Of a DNA stretch of 64,000 nucleotides, positions 16,229 through 24,586 are shown piece after piece. Made by a program: the position numbers and the translations under genes. The notes beneath the pieces are model-generated. The model did no database searches. It saw nothing but the letters and a program-made list of their open reading frames with translations, and was not told the origin of the DNA. The stretch's first letter is position 1, and each line of letters begins with the position of its first letter. Origin of the DNA: Smithella sp. (lineage in GTDB: Bacteria > Desulfobacterota > Syntrophia > Syntrophales > Smithellaceae); contig SCVW01000015.1 of the NCBI GenBank assembly GCA_007244375.1, positions 124,001-188,000 on the forward strand, written 5' to 3'.

Positions 16229-16605
16229 GGAACAAGCGGTTGCTGATCGCGGTCGCGGTCTTTACAAAAACAGTTAAGCGGATATAACCATTGTGGTATG
16301 GATTATTGCTCTGATCGGTCTTTTGAAATAGTTCGTTATGTGGTTTATATTATAAACTTTTGGGCTATTTTAGTCTTCGTTTATTGTCGATTGAAAGCAT
16401 GACAACTCGAAATTCGCACCGGACAGGTTTTGCTATAAGTATTGTTTTCTGAAACCGGACTAAATTTTTGTTATAATTTTTTTAAATTTATGGTTCAATA
16501 AACTCATTATGGAAAACAGTCTTTAGAAATGAACTGACAACTTTTGTCATCATCTAATGAGCAGTAAAAGTTTTAAATAAAAATAAAAGAAAGGGGTACA
16601 ATATC
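16229..16605 (+). promoter_or_regulatory. 377-bp leader region with TGACAA dyad
   Basis: No convincing gene. The region contains TGACAACTTTTGTCA (16535-16549), a 6-bp inverted repeat around CTT, and an AT-rich TTGTTATAATTTTTT segment that could be a promoter. A related TGACAA ... TTGTCA pair is at 17046-17068, on the other side of the following gene. Confidence 0.45.
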
Positions 16606-17031
16606 ATGAAAATTGCAGTTACATCCACAGGACCCACTCTGGAGGATTCCGTTGAGGCGCGTTTTGGGCGATGCGCCTATTTTTTAATTATTGATCCGGA
16701 TACGTTGGATTTTGAAGCGATTCAGAATCCCAACATTGCTTTGGGCGGAGGCGCCGGTATTCAATCCGCTCAATTAATGGCTAATAAAGGTGTTGAAGTT
16801 GTGTTAACCGGTAATTGCGGACCTAATGCATTTCAAACGTTTGGTGCGGCTGGGATTCGGGTGATCACTGGGGTCTCGGGTCAGATCAAACAAGCGGTTG
16901 AAATGTACAAATCCGGCAAACTAACAAATGCCGAAGCCCCCAATGTGCAAAGCCACTTTGGTATGGGTGGCGGCGGCATGGGTGGTGGCAGAGGTATGGG
17001 CGGCGGTAGAGGAGGAAGATTTGGCGGTTGA
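16606..17031 (+). CDS. NifX-type protein with cationic Gly-rich tail, IssA-like
   Basis: A 141-residue protein. The NifX core covers residues 1-115: MKIAVTSTGP, VEARFGRCAYFLIID, GAGIQSAQLMANKGVEVVLTGNCGPNAF. The tail (about 116-141) is only Gly, Met, Arg and Phe: GMGGGRGMGGGRGGRFGG. Pyrococcus furiosus IssA, a member of this family with a Gly-rich cationic tail, stores iron and sulfide as thioferrate nanoparticles. The same layout suggests, without proof, an iron-sulfur storage role here. AAAGGGG lies eight bases upstream. A thioredoxin-like gene follows 60 bp downstream. Confidence 0.8.
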   Translation: MKIAVTSTGPTLEDSVEARFGRCAYFLIIDPDTLDFEAIQNPNIALGGGAGIQSAQLMANKGVEVVLTGNCGPNAFQTFGAAGIRVITGVSGQIKQAVEMYKSGKLTNAEAPNVQSHFGMGGGGMGGGRGMGGGRGGRFGG

Positions 17032-17091
17032 ATGGTTCCAGAAGCTGACAATAAACGACGAGTTGTCATTATCTGAAAACGGAGATCTAAT

Positions 17092-17448
17092 ATGCTACAA
17101 ACAGAATTAAAACATGTTAACACCGAAGAAGAAGCGAAGAACCTTATAGATACAAATTCTTTTGTTATGATTTGTTGTGGCCGGATGGGACCGATGTGCA
17201 TTCCGGTCTATAAAATCATGCATCAATTGGGACCGCTTTATCCCAACGTGATGTTTGTGGATATGGGTTTTGACACGCGGGGAGCCCGTTTCATAAAGGT
17301 TTTGCCGGAATGCAGATCCTTTATGGGACTTCCGTTTACGATTTACTACAAAAAAGGAAACGTGGTCCGGGCAACATCCAGCATTCAGACGAAAGAGCAG
17401 ATTGTTGCGATATTGGATGAGGAATTCGGAAAGACTGAAAATGAATAA
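17092..17448 (+). CDS. divergent thioredoxin-like protein
   Basis: A 118-residue protein with the thioredoxin fold pattern: helix EEAKNLIDTN, strand FVMICCGRMGPMCIPVYK, strand NVMFVDMGFDTR, and a cis-Pro-like LPFTIYY. The active-site area has CCGRMGPMC in place of WCGPC, so the Cys spacing is wider (C-x6-C). It may handle metals or sulfide instead of normal disulfides. Its place between NifX-type genes points to the same process. Confidence 0.65.
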   Translation: MLQTELKHVNTEEEAKNLIDTNSFVMICCGRMGPMCIPVYKIMHQLGPLYPNVMFVDMGFDTRGARFIKVLPECRSFMGLPFTIYYKKGNVVRATSSIQTKEQIVAILDEEFGKTENE

Positions 17449-17536
17449 ATAATTAATCATGAATCCTGATGATTTATTCCACTAAATCAATAAAAATAAC
17501 TGCGCCGTATATGATTCATTGATCAAGGAGATTGAG

Positions 17537-17743
17537 ATGCCACAAACGTTTAAAGCCAGTGAAATCAACATAGGTTATCATCCGTCGGGATTCAAGATTA
17601 ACAAGACCGCGTCGCCCCTGGATCGCTATACTCGCTGGGACATTGATGAAAACGGCATGTGGTATAACAAAAAACCCGTTTGCTTTCATGAATTGCCTGG
17701 ACAGGGTTGGATCAAAGATGAAGGTTCGGAAACGAGTGGCTGA
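17537..17743 (+). CDS. small conserved hypothetical protein
   Basis: About 68 residues beginning MPQTFKASEINIGYHP, rich in aromatic residues (WDIDENGMWYNKKP), with one Cys and no hydrophobic segment. AAGGAG nine bases upstream fixes the start at 17537 over an upstream TTG. I do not recognise a family. Its position between the thioredoxin-like gene and the TDT transporter suggests a role with one of them. Confidence 0.55.
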   Translation: MPQTFKASEINIGYHPSGFKINKTASPLDRYTRWDIDENGMWYNKKPVCFHELPGQGWIKDEGSETSG

Positions 17744-17876
17744 GAAAATGACCAACCGCGTTTAATGGTGTTTGTTCCGGTTTTCCCGGCATGATTGACA
17801 TCGTTTCATTATGTCGTTGATGAAAGTGAAATGTGCGTTGTACTTTCACAAAACAAATCAAAAGGAGATGCCTGTA

Positions 17877-18968
17877 ATGAAAAAACAAAACATCGATTTT
17901 ATAAAAAATTTTAATCCTGTTTGGTTTGCCACTGTCCTGGGGTTTGGCGGTATAGCGCTGGCATCGGTTTTGATCACGCAAATATTCGATGCGGCATGGT
18001 TGAAACCGTTGGCAGTGATTCTGGTTTATTTCAATTTCTTTTTGCTTTTGTATTTATTTGCCTTATGGATGATCCGTGCGACTTTCTATTTCGAAGGTCT
18101 GATCACAGATTTAAAACATCCTGTTATTGCGGGTTTTTACTCGCTGATGCCGGCGGCTGTCATTATGATTTCCATTAACTTTTCAAAACTGGGTCTTCCT
18201 TTATCGCTTTGGCAGTATCAGACAATTGCTGTGGTGTTCTGGGTTATAGGCTCTGTTTTCGAACTGATTCTTTTGACGCTAACCATTTATTACCTGATTA
18301 TTAACGAAAAGATGAACGTCAATTTCATGAACGGCGGATGGTTGGTTCCACCGGTTGCCGCTTTACTGACGACGATAGGAGGGCTGAATATCGTTTTGTT
18401 TGTCTCATCTGTCCCAATCGCTTCAAGTCTCTTATGGATCAATTATTTTTTCTTTGGTGCCGGCGTGTTCATTTTTATGTTGTTGGCCTTTTCAATTTTT
18501 ACGAAAATCTTTTTTGCCGAAAAATTAGACGCGAAAGTTTTTCCCTCCCTGTGGATCATGATGGTTCCCTTTTCCTTAATAGCGCTTTGTCTTCCTTTGT
18601 TTGCCGAAGCTACAGGCCTTTTTCTGCCGGATTTTAAAAACATCTTGGCCGGTATCAACGTATTTTTAAATCCCATACTCATCGGCATCGGAATCTGGCT
18701 TCTGATGCTCCTGCTCCTGCTGAGTTTTTATTATTTCAGACAGATCAAGGTTCCTTTTGGAGCGGGATGGTGGGCGTTTATCTTTCCGACCGCATCCGTT
18801 TCCATTGCATCCTTGAATTACGGTGTCTATACCCGTCAGCTGTTTTTCGGATATATCGGGGTTGTCATTTACGTGTTGCTTTTGGGATTAACGGTTGTAG
18901 TTATCGCCAAAACGCTCAAAAGTTTCACAACAAAAAATGAACGCAAGGCCGAAACAGTACAATGCTGA
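17877..18968 (+). CDS. TDT-family transporter (TehA/SLAC1-like)
   Basis: About 363 residues and ten hydrophobic segments, beginning NFNPVWFATVLGFGGIAL, the start seen in tellurite-resistance/dicarboxylate transporters (TDT, C4 dicarboxylate or sulfite exporters and anion channels). The conserved GAGWWAFIFPTASVSIAS helix is present. AAAGGAG lies upstream of the chosen ATG; longer starts lack a ribosome site. A distant paralogue is at 52033-52983. The substrate cannot be told; sulfite or another small anion is plausible. Confidence 0.85.
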   Translation: MKKQNIDFIKNFNPVWFATVLGFGGIALASVLITQIFDAAWLKPLAVILVYFNFFLLLYLFALWMIRATFYFEGLITDLKHPVIAGFYSLMPAAVIMISINFSKLGLPLSLWQYQTIAVVFWVIGSVFELILLTLTIYYLIINEKMNVNFMNGGWLVPPVAALLTTIGGLNIVLFVSSVPIASSLLWINYFFFGAGVFIFMLLAFSIFTKIFFAEKLDAKVFPSLWIMMVPFSLIALCLPLFAEATGLFLPDFKNILAGINVFLNPILIGIGIWLLMLLLLLSFYYFRQIKVPFGAGWWAFIFPTASVSIASLNYGVYTRQLFFGYIGVVIYVLLLGLTVVVIAKTLKSFTTKNERKAETVQC

Positions 18969-19157
18969 AAATTTTATCAGTATAACGAACAATCTGAAGA
19001 AATTTTATATATTATACTATGAATGGCAAAATTCCGTTGCATTAAGAAACGGAACCAGAAGATATTTTGTAATCAATTTGGAATGGTTTATCATTTTAGT
19101 GTCTTTTATGTGCACGAAACGTAAAGCAAGAAGCATTGTAGCTGGAGAGGTATGTGG

Positions 19158-20642
19158 ATGAATATTATCTTCGTCACACCAGCGTCGGATATTCGCAGGA
19201 ATATTCTTTATCGTCTGGGAAATTTTATATATGGGCATACAAACTCCGTTACAGGACCTTTAATTCTTGGGAAAATCTTAAAGGATGCCGGTCATCAAGT
19301 AAGCGTTTATGAGGAACTGTATCAAAGCATTGATTTAAAAAAATTCGACGACGCTGATGTTGTAGGCATATATACCATGACTTCTAACGCACCGCGTGCA
19401 TATCGGATTGCAGATATACTTCGCAAAAAGGGAAAACGTATAATCATTGGCGGTATTCATGCGACAGTAATGCCGCAAGAGGCAATAGAACATGCCGATC
19501 AGGTTGTAACCGGCGAAGCCGAAATGGTCATAAATGATGTTATTAACTGTAAAATTCGTGAGCGGATTGTCCATGCCCCATTACCGATCAATTTAGATGA
19601 AATACCTTTTCCGGATTATTCTATTCTTAAAACGCCATGTATAACTGCAAATGTTCTAACAACCAGGGGATGTCCTTTCGATTGCAGTTTTTGCAGCACC
19701 TCACGTATGTTCAGTCCCTATCGTGAAAGAAGCGTTGATAATGTAATTAATGAGCTACGGTATTATAAAAAACTGTGCTTTAAATACATGAACTTTGAAG
19801 ACGATAATTTTACGGCCAATAAAAAAAGAACAAAAGCAATTCTGCGACGAATGATTGATGAAGGTCTTGTTTTCCGAGAAACATTCTTTTTTGGAAGAAC
19901 CGATCTTGCAGATGATGAGGATCTGCTGTGTTTGATGGAAAAAGCCAATTTATCACGCGTCCTGGTGGGAATTGAATCCCTCAACCAGAAATCACTGGAC
20001 TCCATAAATAAGCATCAGACAATTTCAGATATTAAGAAATGTGCTGAAGGACTATCACGACACAAAATCAGGTTAATCGCAAGTCTTGTCCTTGGTATGG
20101 ATGATGATAATATAGATGATATACGGCAAAGCGTAAATTTCGTTCAGGGAATAGAAGCTTACCAGCTTCAACCGGCTATACTGACGCCGTTTCCGGGCAC
20201 ACGGATATATGAAAAATATAAAAAAGAAAAACGGATTATCAGTAAAGACTGGCAACATTATGATATGATGAATGTGAATTTCATCCCTAAATTGATGCTG
20301 CCTTGGGAGCTTCAGAAAGAATTTTTTAAATCTTTAAAAAGATTTTATTCGTTTCGTTCTTCTTTCGGAATAATGAAAATTTTTGGCATTGAATCGGGCA
20401 TTAGAAGAATTCTACTTTTCTTGGTGTTAAGATTAGGATTTATAGGTATATTTTTTCTTGCCATGATTGAAAGCGATAACTTTTATCGTAAATTATGGAA
20501 AATGAAAAATAAGACTAAACTGTTGGTCGGTGAATCTAAAATCGGTTCGGTTTTCTATGATTTTCAAAACAGTAAAATCCAAGATGTTAAAAGTTCACCT
20601 TCTGTGTTGTCTGATTATCCTGATAAAGCAGAGGATGTATAA
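19158..20642 (+). CDS. B12-binding-domain radical SAM protein
   Basis: About 494 residues. The N-terminal cobalamin-binding Rossmann-like domain (1-150) includes VVGIYTMTSNAPRAY and IIIGGIHATVMPQEA. The radical SAM core carries CPFDCSFCS (CxxxCxxC), followed by GIESLNQKSLDSINK and LTPFPGTRIYEKY. The end has one hydrophobic helix. Such enzymes methylate or modify unactivated carbons; the substrate is unknown. The ATG at 19158 is preferred over 19152. It stands alone between the TDT and ferredoxin-NifX genes. Confidence 0.9.
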   Translation: MNIIFVTPASDIRRNILYRLGNFIYGHTNSVTGPLILGKILKDAGHQVSVYEELYQSIDLKKFDDADVVGIYTMTSNAPRAYRIADILRKKGKRIIIGGIHATVMPQEAIEHADQVVTGEAEMVINDVINCKIRERIVHAPLPINLDEIPFPDYSILKTPCITANVLTTRGCPFDCSFCSTSRMFSPYRERSVDNVINELRYYKKLCFKYMNFEDDNFTANKKRTKAILRRMIDEGLVFRETFFFGRTDLADDEDLLCLMEKANLSRVLVGIESLNQKSLDSINKHQTISDIKKCAEGLSRHKIRLIASLVLGMDDDNIDDIRQSVNFVQGIEAYQLQPAILTPFPGTRIYEKYKKEKRIISKDWQHYDMMNVNFIPKLMLPWELQKEFFKSLKRFYSFRSSFGIMKIFGIESGIRRILLFLVLRLGFIGIFFLAMIESDNFYRKLWKMKNKTKLLVGESKIGSVFYDFQNSKIQDVKSSPSVLSDYPDKAEDV

Positions 20643-21045
20643 GTGCGTTGACGGACTTATTCAATAAGGTTTAGAAGACTAATCAACGATACAAAAGTGA
20701 TCCGTGACATAATAAATCAATTTCTTAAAATTGACGATGAGCCTATTTGAAACTATCGGCACAAAATAAGGGCTGAATCTAAATATTTTTTTAAATATAC
20801 GATAGCGCAGAATTTTTACAAAAAATTAATATTTGATTCAGAAGAAATATCGATGAGAGCGATCAATCAATAGAAAAAAGTAAACCGGATGGTGGCACCT
20901 TAAATGACATCGTTGTTAACCGGTAACAATTATTCGGATATGCTGAGATGATAATTTATTTATTGCTGTTATAATAACGATCATGGTTATCGTCAAAACG
21001 TTTCAACGTTTCGTGGTGAAAAATTAACGAAAGACGGGAGGGAGT
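20643..21045 (+). promoter_or_regulatory. 403-bp intergenic region with inverted repeat
   Basis: No gene supported; AT-rich. AAACGTT-TC-AACGTTT (20996-21011) forms a perfect inverted repeat 35 bp before the next start codon and may be an operator. CCGG-bounded sequence around 20881-20925 also has dyad character, but weakly. Confidence 0.35.
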
Positions 21046-21621
21046 ATGGTACTAGTTGATAAAAATCAATGCGTTGGTTGTGGAATCTGTATATCGGTTT
21101 GTCCGGAAGCGATAACGCTAGAAGTTGAAAAAGGATTTGCCCAAATCGTAACGGAAGGCGTGGATTGTATCAAGAAGGTGATTGCCGCCTGTCCTCAAAA
21201 TGCGATTAAAGAGATAAAGGATAAATTATTTTTTGCTATCGGTACCGATGATCGTAAAACCATAAAATCAAATGATCATGTGGGCAAGTCCGCTTATTTC
21301 CAAATATTTGAATATTTTGAAGGGAATCTGGCTTTCAGGGAAACCCGGGAAAATCCTAAATACAAGGAAGATGAAACAAAGGTTCACGGCGATCCCGGCA
21401 AAGCAAAAGCGACGGCATCCGCCTTGGCAGGTGTGGATGTGCTGGTCGGGAAGTTGATGGGGCCCAATATCGTCAGATTGAAGAATCAATTTGTGTGCGC
21501 AATTGTAAGACAAAAGGAGATTGCCGACGTTGTGGATGTCATTAAAAACAATATATGCGCCATCGTCCACGAAAAAAACAAAAAAGACGGCAGAGAACGA
21601 AGAGGACTTATATTAAAATGA
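21046..21621 (+). CDS. ferredoxin-NifX fusion protein
   Basis: A 191-residue protein. Residues 1-60 hold one CVGCGICISVCP [4Fe-4S] motif, with a partial second (CIKKVIAACP). From about 65 a NifX-type domain follows: FFAIGTDDRKTIKSNDHVGKSAYFQIFEYF, then ALAGVDVLVGKLMGPNIVRL. It joins in one chain the two functions that are separate genes at 13.6-16.6 kb, so it probably accepts or delivers electrons to a cofactor or cluster held by the NifX fold. GGGAGGG lies six bases upstream of the ATG. The UPF0282 gene follows by 50 bp. Confidence 0.8.
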   Translation: MVLVDKNQCVGCGICISVCPEAITLEVEKGFAQIVTEGVDCIKKVIAACPQNAIKEIKDKLFFAIGTDDRKTIKSNDHVGKSAYFQIFEYFEGNLAFRETRENPKYKEDETKVHGDPGKAKATASALAGVDVLVGKLMGPNIVRLKNQFVCAIVRQKEIADVVDVIKNNICAIVHEKNKKDGRERRGLILK

Positions 21622-21671
21622 CAAGATAGTAAAAATCAAAATAACGGAATCTTTTAAAAAACAGGAAAAAG

Positions 21672-22811
21672 ATGATCATCAAAATTTTAGGTGCTGAATC
21701 TTTAGGTGTCCGCGGTCTTTCATGTGTGGTGGAATTAAAAAATCGAAAGATATGCATTGATTCCGGCATTGCTTTAGGCTGGTCCCGCCATGGATTTTTA
21801 CCGCATCCCTTTCAGATTACCGTCGGGGCCGGCATTCGAGAAAATATTATTGATGAATTAAAAGAAGCCACGGATATCGTTATCAGCCATTTTGACGGGG
21901 ACCACTGTCCTTTGCTTAGCCCAAATCCTTATCAATTGGGAATCGAGGAGGTAAAGGACAGCTTATCCAAATGCCGGATTTGGGCCAAAGGACCGGACCA
22001 TTGTCCGCCAACCCAGAAAAAAAGAAGAGAGGAATTAGCCGAAAGTCTCAACCGTGATTTGCCCAATGCCGAAGGTGTGAGAGAGTACCAACTCGAATTC
22101 TCAGTTTCTGTTTCCCATGGGCAACAAGAAGAGCACAGTGTCATGATGAGCCGGATCGAAGAAGATGGAGAATCCTTTGTTCACGCATCGGATATTCAAC
22201 TTCTTAACGAAAACACCATCGAAATCATTTTGAAATGGAAACCGGACATTGTCTTCGTCTCGGGACCTCCTTTATATCACTATGCTTTGCCGTCGCATCA
22301 AATGCAAAGAGAACATGCCTTGGGAAATGCTATCCAACTATCCGAACAGATCGGTACGTTAATTCTTGATCACCATCTCCTGAGATCTGAAGAAGGAATT
22401 ACCTGGCTGGAAAAATTAAAGCGGACCGCTCGTCATAAAATTTATTGTTCGGCGGATTTTATGGAAAGAGCCCCTCTTTTTCTGGAAGCCTGGCGAAAAG
22501 AGCTCTACGAATGGCTTCCCGTTTCTGAAGGCTGGCATGAACATTACAAGAACGGTCAAATTGACGTGAATAATTATCGGATCAGGGGATGGGACGTTTT
22601 AATCAAAAAAGGAAAGATTAAACCGTGCAAATGGTATGATGTCTGTCCCATGAAAACATACACGGAACAAGGGAAATTGGAAAGATACTGGATTGAAAAT
22701 TATTGTCTGGTGGACAATCGACATTGCGTGCGCTATCACATGGAAGAACGAGGGCAATATCATCCGGACGATATGCTGCCCAATGGAGAAATAAGAAAAA
22801 CTTTACAGTAA
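21672..22811 (+). CDS. UPF0282-type MBL-fold protein with C-terminal Cys cluster
   Basis: A 379-residue protein beginning MIIKILGAESLGVRGLSCVVE, with SHFDGDHCP replacing HxHxDH and FVHASDIQ later: the pattern of the UPF0282 metallo-beta-lactamase family, best known from archaea. The last 60 residues carry CKWYDVCP ... CLVDNRHCVRYHMEERG and HPDDMLPNG, a four-Cys motif that could hold an Fe-S cluster. The substrate is unknown. It lies between the ferredoxin-NifX fusion and a YggS-like gene, one base from the latter. Confidence 0.8.
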   Translation: MIIKILGAESLGVRGLSCVVELKNRKICIDSGIALGWSRHGFLPHPFQITVGAGIRENIIDELKEATDIVISHFDGDHCPLLSPNPYQLGIEEVKDSLSKCRIWAKGPDHCPPTQKKRREELAESLNRDLPNAEGVREYQLEFSVSVSHGQQEEHSVMMSRIEEDGESFVHASDIQLLNENTIEIILKWKPDIVFVSGPPLYHYALPSHQMQREHALGNAIQLSEQIGTLILDHHLLRSEEGITWLEKLKRTARHKIYCSADFMERAPLFLEAWRKELYEWLPVSEGWHEHYKNGQIDVNNYRIRGWDVLIKKGKIKPCKWYDVCPMKTYTEQGKLERYWIENYCLVDNRHCVRYHMEERGQYHPDDMLPNGEIRKTLQ

Positions 22812-22824
22812 AATGAGGATGGTC

Positions 22825-23508
22825 ATGATTATAGAAAATGTCAAAAAAATACTCAGTGAATTACCGGATCAGGTAGAATTAGTGGCCGCGGCCAAAGAAA
22901 AAAATGCAGAGGATATTTTAGAAGCCATTCACGCCGGCGTTAAAATCATCGGGGAAAATTATATCGGGGAAGCTAAAAGAGCGCATAAGGTCGTGGGAAA
23001 TCAGGCACTATGGCATTTTATCGGCATACCCCATAAGCAAAAGCATGATTTTTTACGAAAAAGCACCATGGAAATGTTCGATATGATCGAAACGATTGAT
23101 TCTCTGAAGATCGCAGAGGGTGTTGACCGAATTTGCAAAGACATAGGGAAAGTTATGCCAATTTTAATTGAAATCAATAGCGGTAGAGAACCTCAAAAAT
23201 CCGGCGTGCTGCCGGAAGACGCGGAAGCATTAATTAGAGAAATTTCAAAATTGCAAAATGTCAAAATTATGGGACTGATGACGATGGGACCTCGATTTGG
23301 CAATTCCGAAGATTCCAGGCCCTATTTCAGGGAAACGAGAAAGATATTCGAGCAGATTAAAAAGATAGATTTGCCCGATGTGGAAATGAAATATTTATCG
23401 ATGGGGATGACCAATTCTTATCTTGTCGCTCTGTCGGAAGGGGCCAACATGGTCAGAATAGGGACCAAAATCTTTGGAGAAAAAACGTGCGATGCTGTGA
23501 AGGGTTAA
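22825..23508 (+). CDS. YggS/PLPBP-family PLP-binding protein
   Basis: About 227 residues of alanine-racemase-like TIM barrel: LVAAAKEKN (PLP Lys in the usual first-strand position), IIGENYIGEAKRA, ALWHFIGIPHKQKH, MGLMTMGP, and MGMTNSYLVALSEGANMVRIGT. The family controls PLP homeostasis. The WHFIG motif is followed by IPHKQK in place of HLQxNK, so this is a divergent member. GAGG upstream selects the third ATG. The coupling to UPF0282 and metal-transport genes is unusual. Confidence 0.85.
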   Translation: MIIENVKKILSELPDQVELVAAAKEKNAEDILEAIHAGVKIIGENYIGEAKRAHKVVGNQALWHFIGIPHKQKHDFLRKSTMEMFDMIETIDSLKIAEGVDRICKDIGKVMPILIEINSGREPQKSGVLPEDAEALIREISKLQNVKIMGLMTMGPRFGNSEDSRPYFRETRKIFEQIKKIDLPDVEMKYLSMGMTNSYLVALSEGANMVRIGTKIFGEKTCDAVKG

Positions 23509-23558
23509 CGAAAGATTTTCATCAATCAACGAGAGATAAATCAGAGAAGGAGTAAAAG

Positions 23559-24279
23559 ATGTCCGACACGTTTGTTTGGGTGGCTGTATTTGCCATCCTC
23601 TCAGCGGTAATCAACGCCGCGGGTATTTTTGCCATTATAAAATATAAAAAATGGGCGGAAAAGATCAAAACTTATTTCATATGTTTTGCTGCCGGCGTAT
23701 TAATTTCAACACCTTTGATGTTGGCTCTGCCCCAAGCCTTACAAAAACCATTATGCGGGATTTATGGCGGCTGGCGGATTTATATTCATGGTGTTTTCCA
23801 ATAAACTCATAAGATACCATGCTCAAAAAGAAAATCTGGCCTTTGGTACCGTGGTTGCGGAAGGCATAGGCATCCACTCTTTTGTAGATGGCATTATTTA
23901 TGCCGTAACGTTCAGCGTCAGCATTTTCACCGGGTTTCTTTCGGCCACAGGATTAGTGGCGCATGAATTTGCCGAAGGGGTTATCACTTATCTAGTTTTT
24001 ATGGAAGCGGAGGTAAAACAAAAAACGGCTATCTTTTACGCACTTCTCATTGCCTCCTTTACGACTCCTCTGGGTGCGTTCATAGCTTATCCTTTTATGG
24101 ATAAGTTATCGGGGCATGGTTTAGGATTGATGCTGGTATTCATCGCCGGAGTATTAATTTATATTTCCGCTTCGCATCTTTTGCCCGAGGCTCTGGGCGA
24201 CAAAAAAGAACATTCCATCTTTGCCTTTTTAGGCGGCGTAGGGTTGGCCATATTTATTGTATTGTCTAAACTTTTGTAG
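23559..24279 (+). pseudogene. ZIP-family metal transporter, frameshifted
   Basis: Two overlapping frames make one ZIP transporter. The first (23559 on) has the N-terminal helices ending in LMLALPQALQK; the second has GFMAAGGFIFMVFSNKL, HSFVDG (helix 4) and HEFAEG (helix 5), the two metal-binding motifs of ZIP proteins, and the last helices. They join within the A5 run 23743-23747: removing one A gives ALQNHYAGFMAAGG. The full protein would be about 240 residues. True inactivation and a sequencing error are equally possible. AAGGAG precedes the start. Confidence 0.75.
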
Positions 24280-24586
24280 AGCCTCCTTTTTGAACACAGT
24301 ACACAGGGGAAAGTGTTATTATTCATCATTACCAGAAGACAGTTGGATAAAATGTTAAAATTTAGCGGTGTAACTTGACATATGAAGCCAATGATGTGTC
24401 TTGAATTCACGCAAAACCTATTCGCTGTTTTAGTATCTCGTCTATTGAAATTCCATAAAATCCAGGGCAAATAAATGTTATAGAACTTATGCGTCATTGG
24501 ATACCTTTGAAAGACTATTTGATCTTGTGACGTCGTTTATGATATGGATTACCATACTTATATTAAAGTTATAAAAAGTTTGAATA
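24280..24586 (+). other. 307-bp intergenic region
   Basis: AT-rich non-coding sequence between the ZIP gene and the kinase cluster. I see no terminator hairpin or strong promoter. It must hold the promoter of the kinase gene. Confidence 0.4.

Noticed and set aside
16206-16300. FmdB protein at 16040-16228 extended through two in-frame TGA codons, with a GGTC-loop hairpin after them, as a third selenoprotein
   Set aside because: The protein already ends in GGGFT, the usual end of FmdB proteins; the hairpin overlaps the second TGA and lies further from the first than in the peroxiredoxins; the read-through sequence resembles no family.
20881-20925. possible sigma-54 promoter GTGGCACCTTAAATGAC
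   Set aside because: The -12 GC element is missing at the required spacing.
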